This document shows, in pieces, positions 54,302-64,000 of a stretch of 64,000 bases of DNA. A model generated the notes under the pieces. It was not told the origin of the DNA. It saw nothing but the letters and a program-made list of their open reading frames with translations, and made no database searches. Position 1 is the stretch's first letter. The number at the start of each line of letters is the position of its first letter. The stretch is from Plectosphaerella cucumerina. Taxonomy: Eukaryota; Ascomycota; Sordariomycetes; Glomerellales; Plectosphaerellaceae. The stretch covers positions 2,976,001 through 3,040,000 of the forward strand of contig JAGPXD010000004.1 of assembly GCA_020746995.1 (NCBI GenBank), in the 5' to 3' direction. The position numbers and the translations under genes were made by a program.

Positions 54302-56549
54302 ATGATCATGTCTTTCAGACAACTCCCCCTCGTTGCCGCGCTCGTCCTGACAAGACTTGCTGCCGTGCTCGCCCAGGACCAAAATGTCCAGTTTAATCAG
54401 GTCGTCAACATCAACGGTGACGTGAGTTTCCCTAACCCTTACCCTCCTCTTCCCTCTTCTCAGATTCACTGACATCCCGCAGATGCAATTGAACCGCGTC
54501 ACTCTCCCCGATGGCTCCAGAGTCGAGACATTCTCCCAGACGCAACGGCAAATCATCGTCAACCAGAACACGGCTCCTCTGCCTGCCAGCCATGTCGTCG
54601 GCAGCACCGGACAGCCCTTCATTCAACTGTCTCCTCAGTCCATGACCATCCAGACGAACCAGGCCAACGACCTCGTCGGAGGCCAGATCATCATGCCCTT
54701 CGACAGGAATGCCCTGACCCAGAACCAAATCACTGTCGACAACACCTTCATGGCCAAGTTGTCCCCTGATCGTCAGGCCTGGGTCATCCTCGAGGAGTCC
54801 AAGACTGTCAACGAGTGAGTCGACGTCCCTTCTCCCATGTCAATTCCGAGCCCAAGCTAATCACTACCATCAGTGGCGAGTCCAACGTTCGCATGGTCAG
54901 GCAGACTAGCATCGACGGCGAGTACGTCGTTGTCGGACGCCGCACCGCCGAGACCGGCCAGTCCCTCGCACCCTTCAGCCAGGACCCCAACCAGGCTGTC
55001 CGCATTGATGGCTCCGGCATCCAGGAGGTCGAGTGGCAGGATGGTCTTCGCATGTCCGTCCGCGCTAGCCAGCCCATGGCCATTCAGGCCAACGTCGTCA
55101 ACGGCGTCAGCTCTGGCATGATCACCAGCGGCACTCAGCCCGTCAGTGAGTAGCAATCCCTTTACAGCTTGACTCTGGAGGAACCAGACTAACCACCCTA
55201 GACAACTACCGCTACCTCGTCACCAGCAACCTGGCTGGCGTCGTGCCCGACCTGAACCGCATGGCTGCTGTCGTCCAGCTCCCTCGTGAGTCGCTTTGTA
55301 CCAGCTTTTCAATGTTCCTTGCAGCTAACACAGCACAGTCAACGGAATGCGCCTCATGCAGGCGGCTCAGCAGATGGGTGCCGGTCCCAACGACCGTGTT
55401 GCCCTCAGCATCGAGCAGAGGGCCGTCGTCCAGAACCCCGGCGGCGCCTCCGGTCAGCTCAGGCCCGCGCCCCAGAAGCGCCAGCAGCCGACGCCCGCCG
55501 ACCCGGCCCAGTCTTCGTCCTCCTCGGGCGCTCCCCAGTCCTCCCAGCCTGCCGATGGTCAGCAGTCCGCCCCTCCCGCCGCGACGCCGTCTGCACCCCC
55601 TGCGGACAACCAGCAGCCCCCTCCCCAGCAGGGTCAGCAGCCTCCCCCTCAGCAGGGCCAGCAGCCTCCCCCTCAGCAGGGCCAGCAGCCCCCTCCTCAG
55701 CAGGGCCAGCAGCCTCCCCCCCAGCAGGGCCAGCAGCCCCCTCCCGGTCCCCCCATCAACGCCCCGCCCGCCGCCACCCAGTTGCTGCTCGAGCCTACCT
55801 TCACTCCCATCGCCCGCCAGACCCTCCTCGACATGGAGAACAACCGCGTCGCCGTTCCCGTCGACCAGGTCGATGGCGAGTTCATCCTCGTCATGCAGCT
55901 TGCTCAGCCCGGCCAGCCCGGTCAGCAGCCTGGCCAGCAACCTGGAGGTCAGCTCCCTGGCCAGCAGCCCGGCCAGCAGCTTCCTGGCGGCCAGCTCCCC
56001 GGTGGTCAGCTCCCTGGCGGTCAGCTTCCTGGTGGCCAGGTCCAGCAGCCTCCCCGTGAGACTCCCGCTCAGGCTCCCGGTCAGACTCCCGAGGCTCCCG
56101 GCCAGGTCCCGGGTCAGACTCCCACTGAGCCCCGCCCCGCCCCAGGCCAGTTCCAGCGCATCCCCGGCGAGGCCGCCCCGGGTCAAGCTCCCGGTCAGGC
56201 CCCCGGCCAGGCTCCCGGACAGGTCCCCGGACAGGTTGGAGAGCCTGTCGGCGGCACCATGGGCATGATCCCCATGGGCTCGCCCCTTGCCCCCGCCCCC
56301 GGCGCAGCTCCCCGTCAGCCCATCAAGAGGCAGGAGCAGCCCGCGCTCGGCACCCCCGGCAGCGTCATCATGTCCATGGCCGACATCCAGGCCATGATGG
56401 TCCGTCAGCAGGCCGGCGCCGCCTGGGTCGGCGTCATGATCGACCAGTACGTGTCTCAGTCCACTGGTCAGCCCATCCCCGACCGCACACCCAAGGTCAA
56501 GAGGACGGCCCGTCTGGAGCGGAGGGCCCGCCGCTCTGCCCTGCTGTGA
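54302..56549 (+). CDS. Secreted repeat protein with Kex2-type sites
   Basis: Exons 54302-54421, 54483-54814, 54874-55145, 55202-55285 and 55339-56549 give 672 residues. A clear signal peptide (FRQLPLVAALVLTRLAAVLAQ) is followed by ~250 residues of beta-rich sequence without Cys (MQLNRVTLPDGSRVETF, VVGSTGQPFIQL, VVGRRTAETGQ). Then come Gln/Pro/Gly repeats: QQPPPQQG five times, LPGGQ four times, GQAP units. A hydrophobic segment (TQLLLEPTFTPIARQTLLDMENN) interrupts them. Dibasic KR sites occur at PQKRQQP, PIKRQEQP and KVKRTARLERRAR, so Golgi Kex2 cleavage could free the repeat block. I recognise no named family; a wall-associated or secreted role is inferred. All four introns join in phase. Confidence 0.8.
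55611..55730 (+). repeat. 24-bp coding repeat (QQPPPQQG)5
   Basis: Five in-frame units of 24 bases, differing only at silent C/T positions, encode QQPPPQQG. Near-identity of the units points to recent expansion or gene-conversion homogenisation. Confidence 0.9.
55980..56039 (+). repeat. 15-bp coding repeat (LPGGQ)4
   Basis: Four in-frame units encode LPGGQ, with synonymous changes between units. They lie within a longer Gln/Pro/Gly stretch that starts near 55900. Confidence 0.9.
56181..56228 (+). repeat. 12-bp coding repeat (GQAP/GQVP)
   Basis: Three GQAP units and one GQVP unit in tandem, with silent third-position differences. A related PGQTP stretch precedes it near 56070-56130. Confidence 0.85.
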
Positions 56550-57084
56550 AGGAGAGAAATGGAGGGATGTGGTTCTTTTCAGAAGACTGGACGGATGAGA
56601 GATGCACGACCAACGGTGCTGCCCCTTCTCCCCCGCGTGGGGAGGATCTAGTTTGATACCAGGTGGGAAAAGGGGGCGCTTCGAACGGTCCTCCCCCGCG
56701 CCGAGCGCCACCTTTTAAAACACCACCCATGACCCGCACAACCCCTAGTCGCGATGACGGGAAATCGAGTCTCTAGGACTGGCTGGCTGGTCTGCTTAAT
56801 TTTCCATAAAACGAGTGTCGTGGGGTTGATGGAGGATCTCCGCCATCCCGCCCCGGCCCGCGAGGAGGAGGGTCGGGGGACGGGGGCGTTGAGAAGCGTC
56901 GGGTCTGGAAGCCTGCAGTCTGATAAAAGCAGAATCCAAGATGATGAACCTGACCAAACGGATGAGATGGCTTCTTGTTTTGTGATTTAAAAACATCCGT
57001 ATGTGAGGGTGGTATACTATCATGGCGAACAGGCATAGCTTTCCATTTAACGTACATCTATTCCCCTGAAGTAACACGTCCGAC

Positions 57085-58857
57085 TTAGAAGATGCTGTTA
57101 TCGGCGCAAGTAAACGGCCTCTCAATCTCATAGTCTGGATCATTGAAAATGTTGATCAACCCCACGACCGCCGCCCAAGTCCCAGCCGAATTCATGAAGA
57201 GGGCCTGTACAAGGATCAGGGTGTTGACGATGGTAAGGGCGATCTTCTTCCAGTTTGCGAAGAGACGGTGCCAGTTGAGATGGAACCAGAAGACGGCACT
57301 GATTCCAAAGGTCTGGCGGCAGGTCAGCGTGCAAGTAACACGAGGAGATGATGGCTCTACTCACAAACCAGGCGATCAGGGTGCTAGATGAAATGCTGAG
57401 AATAGAGTCGAAGATGGGAATGGCGTTGGCCATGATGAACGAGCCAACCCAGTAAAAGGTCGCGCAGCCGACCCAGACGCCCCAGGACTTGCGGGTGCGG
57501 GAGGTGATCTCGTCGGTGGCGCGGAGCTTCTTCATGATGACGACGTAGAGATATTTGATGGCCGTGTGGCCGAAGACCATGCCCGTGGCGAGAAGGCAGG
57601 GAAGGACGATGCCGTAGGCGATCTTTGCGGGGACGATCGGCGCGGAGCCGAGGGAGGGGCTGCGCGTGTACTGCCCTGACAGGGTGTAAATCACGATAGC
57701 CACGATGACGTACAGAGGGATTGAGAAGCCCTGGAGGATGAAGAGGGCGGGGACGAAGTCTTTGGAGGGGTTCTGCATCTCGGCCATGTAGGAGACGAAG
57801 CCAACGTTGCCGGCGTAGGCGTAGCAGATATTCAAGCAAGATGTGAGTCCTTCGATGAAGGTGGGGGAGCCGACGATGATGATGTCGATGTCGGGGTTGG
57901 ATTCTTCTGCGTTGGAGGGGCCGGAGACGCCGAGAGCGATCATGACGATGAGGACTGATACGAGGATAGAGATGGTTGAGGGGATTCCCACTTTGGCGAC
58001 CTTGTGTTCAGGTCAGCGGGATGAACATGATTGCTGGGGTATGTTCTTGTACTTACGAAGGAGAACTTGCGCGGCAGACAGAGCAGCCAAAAGGCGATGC
58101 AGGCAATGCCGCTGAACCCGGCGGTGCAGAGGGCATGGTCCGACATCGAGTTGAGCGCTACTGAGACGGTGACGGAGATGGAAGCGCCTGTGAAGATCAG
58201 GTTGAGGAACATGCCAATTCCGACGATGGCTTCGAGGATGGGCCCGCCGACGATCCTCGCCATGTCGGGGACGTTCACGACGTGGGGGTGTTTGCGGTAG
58301 AACTGGAGAAGGACATAGGCCTAGAGGAGTGAGTATCAAATCTGTCAGTGGTGGCAGGGGAAACCTACGGTGTAAGTGGAGAGAAGACCCAGGCCGATAA
58401 TGGCAATGATGCCAGGGACAAGACCCAGAGTCTGCAGGGCAGCAGGCAGCGACAGGATACCGATGCCGACTTGGTTGGTGATGAGAATGATGCCGGACAT
58501 CCAGCGGCCAACTGTGCGATAGTTCTTCCCGCCCTGGTCGAAGAGGTTGCCGACCTGACCTTCGGTCTCGCTGCGCCTCTTTTCGGTCGTCTGGTATGAG
58601 TGGCGGCCGTCGATGGGAAGGGTGGACTCGCTCTCGTAGCCTTGGCCGTTCATGACGCCGTCGACGGGGGGCTTGACTGTGCTGTCCTGTGGCGCGAGGG
58701 GGTGCGGCGAGAGGGTATCCTGCTGGGCTTCCATGGCGCCGGGCTCAGCGTTGAAGGCGTAGTCAGCCCTGTGGCTGTTGTTCATGTTTGTGCCGTCGTA
58801 GCGGGGGTCAGACACCATGTTTGGTGCTGCGCCGTCATAGCGAGGGTCGGACGCCAT
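57085..58857 (-). CDS. AAAP-family amino acid transporter
   Basis: Exons 58857-58369, 58320-58057, 58000-57365 and 57312-57085 give 538 residues. A ~105-residue hydrophilic N-terminus has a tandem MxSDPRYDG motif. The first membrane segment follows, with GIILITNQVGIGILSLPAALQTLGLVPGI, the typical start of the transmembrane amino acid transporter domain (PF01490 type). Further helices include EAIVGIGMFLNLIFTGASISVTV, ISILVSVLIVMIALGVSGP, AYAGNVGFVSYMAEMQNP (a conserved family segment) and FGISAVFWFHLNWHRL. About 11 helices are expected, in the plasma or vacuolar membrane. It resembles fungal neutral amino acid permeases such as Neurospora MTR; the substrate is unproven. The ATG at 58857 is the first ATG in the frame. 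Confidence 0.9.
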
Positions 58858-60147
58858 GTTGGAAGGATGTAGAAGGGTGGTTGATGAGGCCAAAGAATAT
58901 GTAGCAAGCTATCAAGAGGTGAGGGCTGGTGTACAACCTGTGATCTATGGCCGTTGGAGAGAGAGGCTCTGAAGAAACTCAGGGGGGGAGACCATGGGTC
59001 TCCAAGTTCAAATACCCGTCGATCAGGGACATTCGTCTTACAGAATCAGGGGATGGCTCGACCTCACCATCCAGCAGGATTAGGGAACAACTAGGCCTTC
59101 CTGAACCACTCAATTGGTCAAGAAGCTTATCTCCCCGTGGAGTATTTCCAAGGAGATCCCCTTGGCGACAACAGGTCACGGCGAGACGCCATGGTTGCAT
59201 CGACGTCAGGCGGCGCTGCAGGGCAAGAGGAAGTCTCCGCGCCCCGAGGGCTTGGTCAACGGCGGGCAAGCGAGGTTACGTAGGCTAAGAGGGCCAGATC
59301 CGGGGTCGCGTGAGACAAAGCACACGTTCAAGAAGCCATAGGCCACATCTAGAAGCGCAGGCGAAGACGGATGCAGCTGGTCGGTGAGCCGGCGGCACAA
59401 CGAGGAGCACACAGGTCGGGCGAGACGTGCTGAGGGTGTGAGCGTCCCAGAGCCAGATGACGGCCGCTGACGCCGATACGGGACGGCCAGAGAAGGATGC
59501 CGCCGTGAGGAGATAGGGGGCTCCGGCGGCGTCGTCTCGGCGCACGCGCACCTAGATCTGCCAAGCGGCGCTCCCGGGCTCGGCATGCGTCACCCGCCGG
59601 GCCCGACGTCACTCCCGCACGCGGCGCCGATCGCCCAGGACGCCGGGAGGGACTTCTTTCCGGCGGCGCGCATGGCTCGGGCGTGGTAAGAGGGAGGAGG
59701 TATGTTCGGTGACCGAGACAGAGTCGCTAGATGACCGTCTGAACGCGGTGCTTCGTCCGTTCACTTGAGGTCGAAGACGCTGTTTGCTGAGCTTTCGTAT
59801 GACGACTTTGGCGATACTTGCTGGCGGTATTCAGGTCTGGAGCTCTGTCGCCCGCACTACGCCCCGGATTCCGTCACTGCGATGGGTCCTGCATCTCCGT
59901 GGAGACAGTGGCCCTGTGTGTTCACCTGAGACTGCACAGCCAAGGCCAAGTCGGTTCCTTCTTCCATCCCGGGGATATTATGGTGCAGATCCGGGTAAGT
60001 CGGACAAGGTTGAAGTCCGGAGGGGGGATAGCAAGATGCGACATTGAACTTGCCAAAACGACAACCCCAAGATAAGACCGTCGAAGGTGATGCGGTGCAA
60101 CGTCGATGGAGGCAAAACCTGGCGACACTCGGCAAAATGATTACTCA
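58858..60147. other. Gene-free interval upstream of the amino acid transporter
   Basis: GC-rich, with no coherent exon chain on either strand. It probably contains the transporter promoter (58858-59300) and the flank of the tRNA genes. Open frames have no protein character. Confidence 0.45.
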
Positions 60148-60218
60148 GGTCGAGCTGGGAATCGAACCCAGATCGGCGGAATCAGAATCCGCAGTGATAA
60201 CCATTACACTACTCAACC
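60148..60218 (-). tRNA. tRNA-Gln (anticodon CTG), copy 1
   Basis: The minus strand reads GGTTGAG ... CTCGACC as a 7-bp acceptor stem (one T-G pair). The anticodon arm is GCGGA-TTCTGAT-TCCGC, putting CTG in the anticodon position. The T arm is CTGGG-TTCGATT-CCCAG. Length is 71 bases, with no intron and no encoded CCA. Box A and box B fit consensus. Anticodon CTG reads the glutamine codon CAG. Confidence 0.95.
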
Positions 60219-60353
60219 GCTGATTGATGGGCACCGGGATGGGGTGCTGGGTCCAAGAGTGAGCGGGGAGTGGTGGAGGAGAGCAAGTTGTCTTCATCGA
60301 GATGTGTGCCGGTGTGGAGGGTGAGGTGGGTGCGCCAAAAAGCAAAAGGTCAA

Positions 60354-60424
60354 GGTCGAGCTGGGAATCGAACCCAGATCGGCGGAATCAGAATCCGCAG
60401 TGATAACCATTACACTACTCAACC
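60354..60424 (-). tRNA. tRNA-Gln (anticodon CTG), copy 2
   Basis: Identical over all 71 bases to the copy at 60148-60218, same strand, 206 bases apart. All stems pair in the same way. The flanks differ except for a few bases next to the 5' end, so only the gene itself is conserved. This suggests local duplication with strong selection or gene conversion. Confidence 0.95.
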
Positions 60425-60821
60425 GTTGATGTTGAGAACTGCATTGAGGGTATTATGTTTTCTCAGAACAAAAGTTACAGCCCGCCTGTCGTCACAAACT
60501 TGGCCGCAAGACTTCTCCTGTTTTCAAGAGACTCCCACGAATGTTTCTCTCTCCTAATCTTTCCCCTCTGACCGAGCTGAGTGCTCATCCATGCCCAAAT
60601 CAACATCGAATTGATGCCATGTCCACGTGACATCCTCTATGGAGCCACCAGTAATCCGGACTGCATGATTGGCCAGCATGCTTAGGTAACGCAGCCTGGC
60701 GAACGGACGAAACAACGGCGATGCTCGACAGGAACCTCAACCCTCGCACCGAACCGGATTCGACGATCCTGTAGCCCGACACAACACCCAATTGAGACCC
60801 AGTCACCTCAATTGATACAAG

Positions 60822-61214
60822 ATGGGCTCCTCAAACGCCCCGACAGGTTGGAACACGCTCTTTCCGCGGGCCCGCCCCGCCCTTCCGCCTCCCTGCTGAC
60901 CCGATTTCTCCCCAGGCCCGGCAACGCGTGAGGAGATGCGTGAGGCTCGCCTCCCTCTCGCCTACCGCGACAGCTGCGCCCACCTCCTCATTCCCCTGAA
61001 CCGCTGCCGGACCGAGACCTGGTACCTTCCCTGGAAGTGCAGCGTACGCAACCCCCCGAGACGAAGCCACGCCTACCGAGAGCACAACATGCTAACGCGA
61101 ACGAACCCGCAGGACGAGAGGCACGGCTACGAAAAGTGCCAATACGAGGAATTCAAGAAGCGTGTCGCCAAGATGGACGAGCTGCGCGCGGCCAAGGGCG
61201 AGCGGAGCAACTGA
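60822..61214 (+). CDS. NADH:ubiquinone oxidoreductase subunit NDUFB7 (B18)
   Basis: Exons 60822-60846, 60916-61043 and 61113-61214 give 84 residues. After MGSSNAPTGPATREEMREARLPLAYRDS come two CX9C motifs: CAHLLIPLNRC and C-SDERHGYEK-C. The second one spans the last splice junction and is correct only with this join, which strongly supports the model. This twin-CX9C layout is that of NDUFB7, an accessory subunit of mitochondrial complex I that faces the intermembrane space and is imported by the Mia40 pathway. The length is slightly short of the animal protein, as in other fungi. The Lys/Arg-rich end (KKRVAKMDELRAAKGE) is typical. Confidence 0.95.
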
Positions 61215-61555
61215 GCGATGGAAACCGGCCGACGCATACCCGACTGCGATGCGAGCATGTACACATATATCCAGGGCGTGTTCGGGCCTCGGAGGCCACG
61301 GGCGGATCAATTGACAAGATCACACGACGAGGGTGCTGCATGGGAGGTTGAGTGATGGTATTGAGCGCTAACTAGGTACATGAGGGAAAAGGGGGTATAT
61401 TGGGTAAGATCTCGCCAGGAGGGACAGTGGTGCATGGATCCTCATGCTGGAGTACGAAACGAGCGTCGAGATGTTTTCAATCTGGTATTGGGGGCGGCTT
61501 GGACTTCTGGCCCATTCCGGATGAACGCGAGAAGCCCCAGACGCTGACGTCTTGA

Positions 61556-62329
61556 TCAGTCCCGCGCCTTGACCATGGGCTCCCACGGCCTGGCGGCGTT
61601 CCAAAGGTATGTCTCTGGGGGCGAACCTTCTTCGACAGCCACAGTGTATTTGACGAGGACGGGCCGCTGAATACGCAGGGGCGCCGGCAGGAGAGGGTCA
61701 TTTCTCGGCAGCAGGCTGACAGGCGAGACGGCCATCATGAAGTCCTCGACCTGAGCCTGGAAGGTGTCTGACTGGGTCATGCAGGCGTTGACGACAATTT
61801 GCAGGCGAATGTTCTGAATGTCTATGATGATCCTGCCAACGGCCGCGGGGAAGCCGTACGAGAAGCCGCTGCTCAGGAGCCAGGTATATGCGCGGCGGCA
61901 GCCATTGTTCCGGCCGTCGTACCAGACTGTTGTGCCGTGCTTGGAGGTATCGCGAAGGACCAGCCGCTTCTCCGAGTCAAAGGTGATATGGCAGTGGCGG
62001 CGGCTGACGCCACGCACCTTGGGGAGGACGATGTCGCAGGACTTTGGGTCGGTGCCGATGACGAAGCCGCGGAGGCCGCGGGGCCGGTGGTCGAAGGAGA
62101 GGCTGAGGGCAGAGCGGGGGCTGCCGAAGGAGAGACGGTCGCCGTCTTCGTCGCGCTCCGAGGCGGAGGCGTCGTCTTGCTCGTTGTCCTCGGAGATGCT
62201 GTCGAAGCAGGGGCTGACGTCGATGCGTCTAGAGGCGTTCTGGGGCATGCGCATGGCTTCGGCCGCCCAGCGGTTCCCGGCCGAGGGGATGAGCCATGCG
62301 ATGGTGTTGGAGAAGGTGGAGTTGGTCAT
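61556..62329 (-). CDS. Stand-alone FHA-domain protein
   Basis: Intronless, 257 residues. After an acidic segment (SISEDNEQDDASASERDEDGD), residues ~85-140 form an FHA domain: RGFVIGTDPKSCDIVLP, GVSRRHCHITFDSEKRLVLRDTSKHGTTVWYDG. It contains the expected GT, SRRH and S-x-H/NGT-like loop positions that bind phosphothreonine. The following ~110 residues (FMMAVSPVSLLPRND, RPVLVKYTVAVEEGSPPETYLWN) resemble the linker that, in related fungal proteins, leads into a protein kinase domain. Here the frame stops directly after WEPMVKARD, with no kinase motifs downstream. It is either a kinase-less relative or a truncation. It probably acts in nuclear signalling by binding phosphoproteins. Confidence 0.8.
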   Translation of the reverse strand: MTNSTFSNTIAWLIPSAGNRWAAEAMRMPQNASRRIDVSPCFDSISEDNEQDDASASERDEDGDRLSFGSPRSALSLSFDHRPRGLRGFVIGTDPKSCDIVLPKVRGVSRRHCHITFDSEKRLVLRDTSKHGTTVWYDGRNNGCRRAYTWLLSSGFSYGFPAAVGRIIIDIQNIRLQIVVNACMTQSDTFQAQVEDFMMAVSPVSLLPRNDPLLPAPLRIQRPVLVKYTVAVEEGSPPETYLWNAARPWEPMVKARD

Positions 62330-63940
62330 TATGACGGAAGGAAGTACAGGGAAAGATGAATAGCCGAAGTGAAGAGCGAAGGAGTGGCTGGAGTGATGCT
62401 AGATGAAGATCACGCCGTGTTGGCTTTATCGGGTTGAAGAAGCCGGGAACGAATGTTGCAAAACAGATCGGATATGATGGAGTTGGTGATGAGGATGAAG
62501 AGTGTTCTGGAGTCTGCTTCAAGTGATGGCTTCACGGGATTTTAAGGAAATCTTTCATGTGTTTCTGGGCCACGACGCGTCAACATCAATTTGTAGGTGA
62601 AGCACCATGACCCCCTGGGACGTGTGGTCTCCAGGGACAACGGACAACCCAGACGAAACTAAGCCGCGACGGGCTGGACCTACGGCAGTGGAGGAAAACA
62701 ATCGCCCATCAAACATCATGCAGGAACGATGCACGCTCTCTAGGGCTGGCGTGAGCCTCGTGCCGTGCAAGGCGGAGGGGGGCAGGGGAGAGGTGGCGCG
62801 TGGTAACAGCGCGGGAGGCTCGTGGCCAATGGATTCTTCGGGGTCCGGAGGTGCGCCAGGCAGCGGTGGGGAGTTGGGTACTGGCTGGATCAAGGCCGCT
62901 GTCGAGAATAACAGTGATGAAACGAGAGGATGACTTGTTCTTGGGGGTTTATTCACGGCTTGATGTTGTCGATGGGCGATCTGAGGCTTGAGAGGCCTGT
63001 CATCGCCATTGAAGTCGCAGTAGCAGTGATGAAGTGCCGAAGCGCCGGGCACCCTTCCATCAGGCATTCTAGTAATGAGTCACCATACGATCAACACTCG
63101 AGAGGACAGAGACCCTTCGGCTTCAGGACAAGAATCAGGTTGTCGGTGTTCCTTGTCCATGATGTGGTTGGAAACCAGGTGGTGATGCTGAGAAGACGGC
63201 CTCACCGCTGAGTCAGTTCGAGTCAGTCTCAACACCGTAACCGACACCGAGGACGACCGCCCCTTCCCGAATGGCGGGCGGGCCGCGCCCTCCAGCGGCC
63301 CAGGACCCGCCGCGGGGTCAGGGTCTTACCGATGCCCGCGCGCGGTACCTCCGGGGCCGGGCTCGCTGTTTTAGTGCTTCGTGCAAGTGGGCTCACATTG
63401 CGTGGAAGCTGCACCGTTTGATCTGGCGAGAGTGGTAAGCAGCGATGCCACTAGATCAAAAGGGGGATTGAGCACAACGGTTGACACGCTGTTGGAACCT
63501 CGGCGAACGTGAAGACAGAGGCAAGCACACTAGCCTCCGAGGACCGCATTACATGACGGCTGATTAATCGCCGAACGGCCATAATTCTTCGGCGGCACAT
63601 GTCTCGTCATACTCGACAATCACTCATCATCACACTTCTTTCTGAAAAAAGCCTGCGCGCATACTGTCTTCTAACCTAGAATCCAAGACGCCTCCAGAGT
63701 TCTAGCCACCTGTTCCAAATTGTTCCTCCCAAAACCGGCCCGTCCGTCGCCAATTGACTCGGCCGCTCGCGCCATCCTCGAGAACCCACCACCGCCGTTG
63801 CCGACCGAGAGAGAGAGCACGACCCCTCCTCCCCCACAAGACTCGGACACCGGCCCTCCACGTCGCCCAAGTTGCGCAGTCCGCCGACAACAGACAATCT
63901 CCTGCCTGCACGACACAAGATACCCCGACCTGGCCACAAT
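62330..63940. other. Gene-free interval before the right-edge gene
   Basis: 62330-62560 is the leader and promoter of the FHA gene. 62560-63600 has no coherent coding sequence on either strand; 63240-63370 is strongly GC-rich. 63640-63940 is CT/CA-rich and looks like the leader of the gene starting at 63941. Confidence 0.45.
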
Positions 63941-64000
63941 GCCGGCCTCCGATTCCACAGCAACGGGCAATGCGCCCACCCAAGAGTGGCACGAGGACAC
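63941..64000 (+). CDS. 5' end of a gene cut by the window edge
   Basis: The ATG at 63941, in the good context CCACAATGCC after a CT-rich leader, opens MPASDSTATGNAPTQEWHED and runs off the window after 20 codons. It is too short to identify. Confidence 0.55.

Noticed and set aside
55212..56711. 499-codon open frame on the minus strand opposite the secreted repeat protein
   Set aside because: It is Leu/Gly/Arg-rich and mirrors the Gln/Pro/Gly repeats; GC-rich third positions keep the antisense frame open. The plus strand has a signal peptide and four phase-consistent introns.
1..64000. CRISPR arrays, bacterial operons, biosynthetic gene cluster
   Set aside because: The window is eukaryotic with spliced genes; no spaced direct-repeat array was seen, and no PKS, NRPS, terpene or tailoring-enzyme genes lie next to the Zn2Cys6 regulator.

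Overview
The window is nuclear DNA from a filamentous ascomycete (Pezizomycotina, probably Sordariomycetes). Genes are split by many short GT-AG introns (about 46-85 bp) with CTAAC/CTGAC-type branch points. Coding DNA is GC-rich, leaders are long and CT-rich, and the gene set is fungal: Spt8, Doa1/Lub1, a BIM1-like copper protein, a btgC-type GH17 glucanase, Zn2Cys6 and bZIP regulators, and ACS- and AAAP-family transporters. I cannot name the species. All exon boundaries were read by eye from splice consensus and reading phase; none is backed by transcript data.

Left part (1-16.9 kb): a C2H2 zinc-finger/polyQ protein; a 4.5 kb gene-poor stretch holding one doubtful short transcript; an MFS sugar transporter with an AUG-stop element just before its start; Spt8 of SAGA, divergent from an F-box-like gene across a promoter carrying two identical palindromes; and an SF1 (UPF1/ZNFX1-type) helicase with a GC-AG intron. 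Upstream of the helicase lie a strong GC hairpin and a tRNA-like relic.

Middle (16.9-35 kb): a decayed integral-membrane-protein gene with several stops and frameshifts, an SRR1-like gene, a second possible gene relic, a GPI-type BIM1/X325 copper-binding secreted protein, two WD40 genes (Doa1/PLAA and STRAP/UNRIP homologues), an unrecognised F-box-like protein, and a membrane-anchored beta-1,3-glucanase.

Right part (35-64 kb): a Zn2Cys6 factor; a bZIP factor whose frame appears to lack an AUG and is overlapped by an AUG-initiated 30-codon ORF; an NTF2/SnoaL-like protein; a SWIM+RING protein; a small hydrophilic stress-type protein; an ACS-family MFS transporter (second GC-AG intron); a conserved secreted protein; a secreted repeat protein with Kex2-like sites; an amino acid transporter; two identical tRNA-Gln(CTG) genes; NDUFB7 of complex I; a stand-alone FHA protein; and the first 20 codons of a gene leaving the window.

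Most genes are independent housekeeping or regulatory units; there is no biosynthetic cluster and no obvious multi-gene system. The most unusual items are translational or splicing features (bZIP start, AUG-stop, GC-AG introns), the Kex2-flanked repeat protein, the paired promoter palindromes and the two relic regions.
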